From Pseudomonadota bacterium (lineage in GTDB: Bacteria; Pseudomonadota; Gammaproteobacteria; Steroidobacterales; Steroidobacteraceae): a stretch of 64,000 nucleotides of DNA. The DNA is taken from positions 4,299,716 through 4,363,715 of the forward strand of contig JBBCGI010000001.1 in assembly GCA_037200975.1 (NCBI GenBank). Reading direction: 5' to 3'. Under the pieces are notes generated by a model, which did no database searches, was not told the DNA's origin, and worked only from the letters and a program-made list of their open reading frames with translations. Shown here piece by piece: positions 61,638 to 64,000 of this stretch; positions within the stretch are counted from its first letter, which is position 1; every line of letters starts with the position of its first letter. Position numbers and translations under genes: made by a program.

Positions 61638-61718
61638 CAAGGCTGGATAACGCACATATGGGCGAAATCGTGCGAGTCCAGATTGTCGCCGGCGTGGCGC
61701 TCGGCTCAATCGTTGGCC
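61632..61718 (+). repeat. Weak attC-like site after the DUF998 gene
   Basis: GCCTAAC at 61632-61638 contains the stop codon of the preceding gene. About 80 bases on, GGCTCAATC-GTTGGCC gives a degenerate right half (GTTGGCC is not a full GTTRRRY). Internal stem pairing is poor. The left half is convincing and the right half is not. Confidence 0.35.
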
Positions 61719-61896
61719 GGCGTCGCCAAATCAACCCATTGCCAGGAGAAGCTGCCGGGCCACAGGTTGAGAATCCCGCGCCCAGATGCCCAACGAACCG
61801 GCGCTGGGCCGGCATCCGGGCGGTGCTCTTCCCCCGTGACGGGGCGCCGACACATACTCCACATCCAGGCTTCCCGACCCATATATAAGAGTGCCC

Positions 61897-63267
61897 ATGA
61901 CCCCCGAAAACGTACGCACCGCGGCCGACGCCCGCAAAATCGTCGTGGAACGCAAGCTCGACCACGTCAAGGTCGGTGTCTTCGACAACGACGGCATCAT
62001 GCGCGGCAAGTATATGGGCCGCGACAAGTTCTTCTCCGCGCTCGACAAGGGCTTCGGCTTTTGCGACGTGGTGCTGGGCTGGGACTCCAACGACCAGCTC
62101 TACGACAACGTGAAATACACCGGCTGGCACACCGCGTACCCGGATGCGCCCGTGCGCGTGTTGACCGATACCTGCCGCGCCGTGCCGTTCGAAGGCGACA
62201 TGGTGATGTTCCTCGGAGAGTTCGCCGAGAAGGCGGAGGCGGTCTGCCCGCGCGCGGTCCTGCGTCGCGTGCTCGCCAAGGCGTCCGACATGGGTTACGG
62301 CGTCAACGCCGCCACCGAATTCGAATTCTTCATGTTCAAGGAAACTCCCGAGAGCATCCGCGCCAAGAATTTCCGCGACCTCACAACCATGACGCCGGGT
62401 TTCTTCGGCTATTCGGTGCTGCGCAGCTCGGTGCACTCGGAGTTCTATCACCAGCTCATGCAGATGTGCACGAGCATGCGCATTCCGCTCGAAGGCCTGC
62501 ACACCGAAACGGGCCCGGGTGTGCTCGAGGCGGCGATCCAGTATTGCGAGGCGCTTGAGGCGGCCGACCGCGGCGCGTTGTTCAAGACCTATACCAAGAT
62601 CCTCGCGCAGCGAAACGGGATGATGGCGACGTTCATGGCCAAGTGGTCGAAGGACTGGCCGGGGCAGAGCGGTCACATCCATACGTCGCTCAATCGCAAG
62701 AAGGGCGGCAAGTCCGCCTTTCACGACCCGAAGAAGCCGCACAACATGTCGGACGAGATGCGCTGGTATGTTGGTGGCCAGCAGAAGCTGATGCCGGAGT
62801 TGTTAGCCATGGTCGCGTCCACGGTGAACGCCTATTCGCGCCTGATCCCGGGTTTCTGGGCGCCGACCAACGCGACCTGGGGTGTGGAGAACCGCACCTG
62901 CGCGTTGCGCGTGATTCCGGGCGGGCCCTCGAGCCAGCGGGTCGAGTACCGCATCGCCGCGGCCGACATCAACCCGTACCTCGCGTTGGCGGTCGCCATC
63001 GGTTCGGGCTTGCACGGCATCGAGAACAAGATCGAGCCGGATCCGGCGGTCCAGGGCAACGCCTATGAAAAGACATTCCCCAAGAGCCGCTCGTTGCCGC
63101 GCACGCTGACCGAAGCTTCGGAGTGGCTGGAAAAATCCAAGGCCGGCCGCGCCTTGTTCGGCGATGCATTCGTCGAACACTTCGCGGCCAGCCGCGAATG
63201 GGAGGACCGCGAGTTCCGCCGTGCCATCACGGATTGGGAACTGGCGCGTTACTTCGAGATCATCTGA
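61897..63267 (+). CDS. Glutamine synthetase family protein, probable gamma-glutamylpolyamine synthetase
   Basis: The 456-residue product is a class I glutamine-synthetase fold without the adenylylation features of GlnA. It has the N-terminal beta-grasp domain (VFDNDGIMRGKYMGRDKFF), the metal-binding ATEFEFFMF and TGPGVLEAAIQY, the ATP-site GQSGHIHTSLN and the PGGPSSQRVEYRIAAADINPYLA segment. Family members ligate glutamate to amines such as putrescine or ethanolamine (PuuA-like). The gene overlaps an aldehyde dehydrogenase gene by one base, as expected for a gamma-glutamyl amine degradation pathway. ATG 61897 is preferred over GTG 61891. No clear promoter was identified in the 180 bases upstream. 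Confidence 0.88.
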   Translation: MTPENVRTAADARKIVVERKLDHVKVGVFDNDGIMRGKYMGRDKFFSALDKGFGFCDVVLGWDSNDQLYDNVKYTGWHTAYPDAPVRVLTDTCRAVPFEGDMVMFLGEFAEKAEAVCPRAVLRRVLAKASDMGYGVNAATEFEFFMFKETPESIRAKNFRDLTTMTPGFFGYSVLRSSVHSEFYHQLMQMCTSMRIPLEGLHTETGPGVLEAAIQYCEALEAADRGALFKTYTKILAQRNGMMATFMAKWSKDWPGQSGHIHTSLNRKKGGKSAFHDPKKPHNMSDEMRWYVGGQQKLMPELLAMVASTVNAYSRLIPGFWAPTNATWGVENRTCALRVIPGGPSSQRVEYRIAAADINPYLALAVAIGSGLHGIENKIEPDPAVQGNAYEKTFPKSRSLPRTLTEASEWLEKSKAGRALFGDAFVEHFAASREWEDREFRRAITDWELARYFEII

Positions 63268-64000
63268 TGCCGGCGCTACAGAAGACGATCAGCCCCGTCG
63301 ACGGACGGGTGTACGTAGAGCGGGCGCTCGCGACTCCGGAGGAGATCAACGAGCTGCTGCGCATCGCGCGACACGCGCAGGTGGCGTGGCGCAACGTGCC
63401 GCTCGCGGAGCGCACGAAGATCCTGACGGCGTTCTGCGACGAGTTCGAAAAACGTGGTGACAAGATCGCCGAGGAACTGACCTGGCAGATGGGCCGCCCG
63501 CTGCGCTACGCGCCGAGCGAAGTGCGCGGTACGCTCGAGCGCGCGCGCCACATGATCGCGATCGCGCCGCAGGCGCTGGCGGACATCGACGTGGGGGCGA
63601 AGGAGAACTTCAACCGCTTCGTGCGCCGCGAGCCGCTCGGTGTGGTGTTCACCGTGGCGGCGTGGAACTACCCGTATCTCATTGCCGTCAACAGTGTCGT
63701 GCCGGCGTTGATGGCAGGCAATGCGGTGATCCTCAAACATTCCGCGCAGACTCCGCTCGCGGCGGAGCGATTCGCCGAATGCCTGGCTGCGGCGGGTTTG
63801 CCCAACGGCGTGTTCCAGGTCGTGCACGCGTCGCATGAAGACACGGATCGCATCATCCGCGATCCGCGCGTGGATTTCGTCGCGTTCACGGGCTCGGTGG
63901 CCGGCGGGCATGCCGTGCAACGTGCCGCCGCGGCGCGTTTCATCGGTGTCGGGCTCGAGCTCGGCGGTTGCGATCCGGTGTACGTGCGGCACGACGCCAA
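63267..64000 (+). CDS. Aldehyde dehydrogenase, N-terminal part (3' end outside window)
   Basis: An open frame starts at ATG 63267, overlapping the preceding stop (TGATG), and runs off the window, giving about 244 residues. It has the ALDH core VVFTVAAWNYPYLIAVNSVVPALMAGNAVILKHS with the catalytic-region asparagine, the NAD-fold FTGSVAGG loop, and the LELGG motif. The catalytic cysteine lies beyond the end. It probably oxidises the gamma-glutamyl aldehyde formed downstream of the neighbouring glutamine-synthetase-like enzyme (PuuC-like). Confidence 0.9.
   Translation, partial: MPALQKTISPVDGRVYVERALATPEEINELLRIARHAQVAWRNVPLAERTKILTAFCDEFEKRGDKIAEELTWQMGRPLRYAPSEVRGTLERARHMIAIAPQALADIDVGAKENFNRFVRREPLGVVFTVAAWNYPYLIAVNSVVPALMAGNAVILKHSAQTPLAAERFAECLAAAGLPNGVFQVVHASHEDTDRIIRDPRVDFVAFTGSVAGGHAVQRAAAARFIGVGLELGGCDPVYVRHDA

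Noticed and set aside
1-64000. CRISPR arrays, tRNA/rRNA genes, insertion sequences or prophage
   Set aside because: No regularly spaced repeats, no cloverleaf with CCA-type end, no ribosomal RNA signature and no transposase, integrase or phage gene was recognised.

Overview
The window is high-GC, almost wholly coding DNA from a gammaproteobacterium. The order gyrA-serC-serA-pheA-hisC-cmk-rpsA-ihfB followed by a Pseudomonas/Xanthomonas-style polar flagellar locus (FleQ, FlhF, FlhG, MotC/MotD) points to the Xanthomonadales/Nevskiales/Steroidobacteraceae area. The exact genus cannot be read from the sequence.

1-13.1 kb is housekeeping: the 3' part of gyrA; serine and aromatic/histidine synthesis (serC, serA, pheA, hisC); cmk, rpsA and ihfB; a divergent aroA sitting where lapA is expected; lapB; a ComEA-like secreted HhH protein; and galU. 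13.1-14.3 kb holds an uncharacterised lipoprotein and a coupled small protein on the minus strand.

14.6-54 kb is one nearly complete flagellar locus. In order it carries flgN, flgM and flgA on the minus strand, then flgBCDEFGHIJ, flgKL, fliC, flaG, fliD, fliST, a PilZ-like gene, fleQ, fleR, fliEFGHIJK, fliLMNOPQR, flhB, flhA, flhF, flhG, fliA, motC and motD. A DUF2802 gene and three tandem HDOD genes follow to 57.3 kb. Sigma-54 promoters can be read upstream of flgA, flgB, fleR, fliL and the DUF2802 gene. Sigma-28 promoters can be read upstream of flgMN, flgKL, fliC, fliST and the HDOD trio. Structural genes are thus arranged under RpoN, and filament, anti-sigma and signalling genes under FliA. 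Both sigma-54 activators lack an N-terminal receiver domain, no fleS kinase gene is present, and the cheYZAB block often found between fliA and motC is missing.

57.3-61.7 kb is a patchwork resembling integron gene cassettes: a frameshifted hicA with an intact hicB, a DHFR-like gene, a DUF1398 gene, a flavin reductase and a DUF998 membrane protein, separated by GTTAGGC/GCCTAAC core-like sites. A zinc-ribbon gene and a bactofilin gene lie inside on the minus strand. The window ends with a glutamine-synthetase-family gene overlapping the start of an aldehyde dehydrogenase, probably polyamine catabolism.

Four long, nearly perfect palindromes (26-45 bp arms) and one half-copy sit within about 10 bases of stop codons of plus-strand genes (serC, aroA, fliT, fleQ, fliK). 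I saw no tRNA, rRNA, CRISPR array, transposase or integrase gene.
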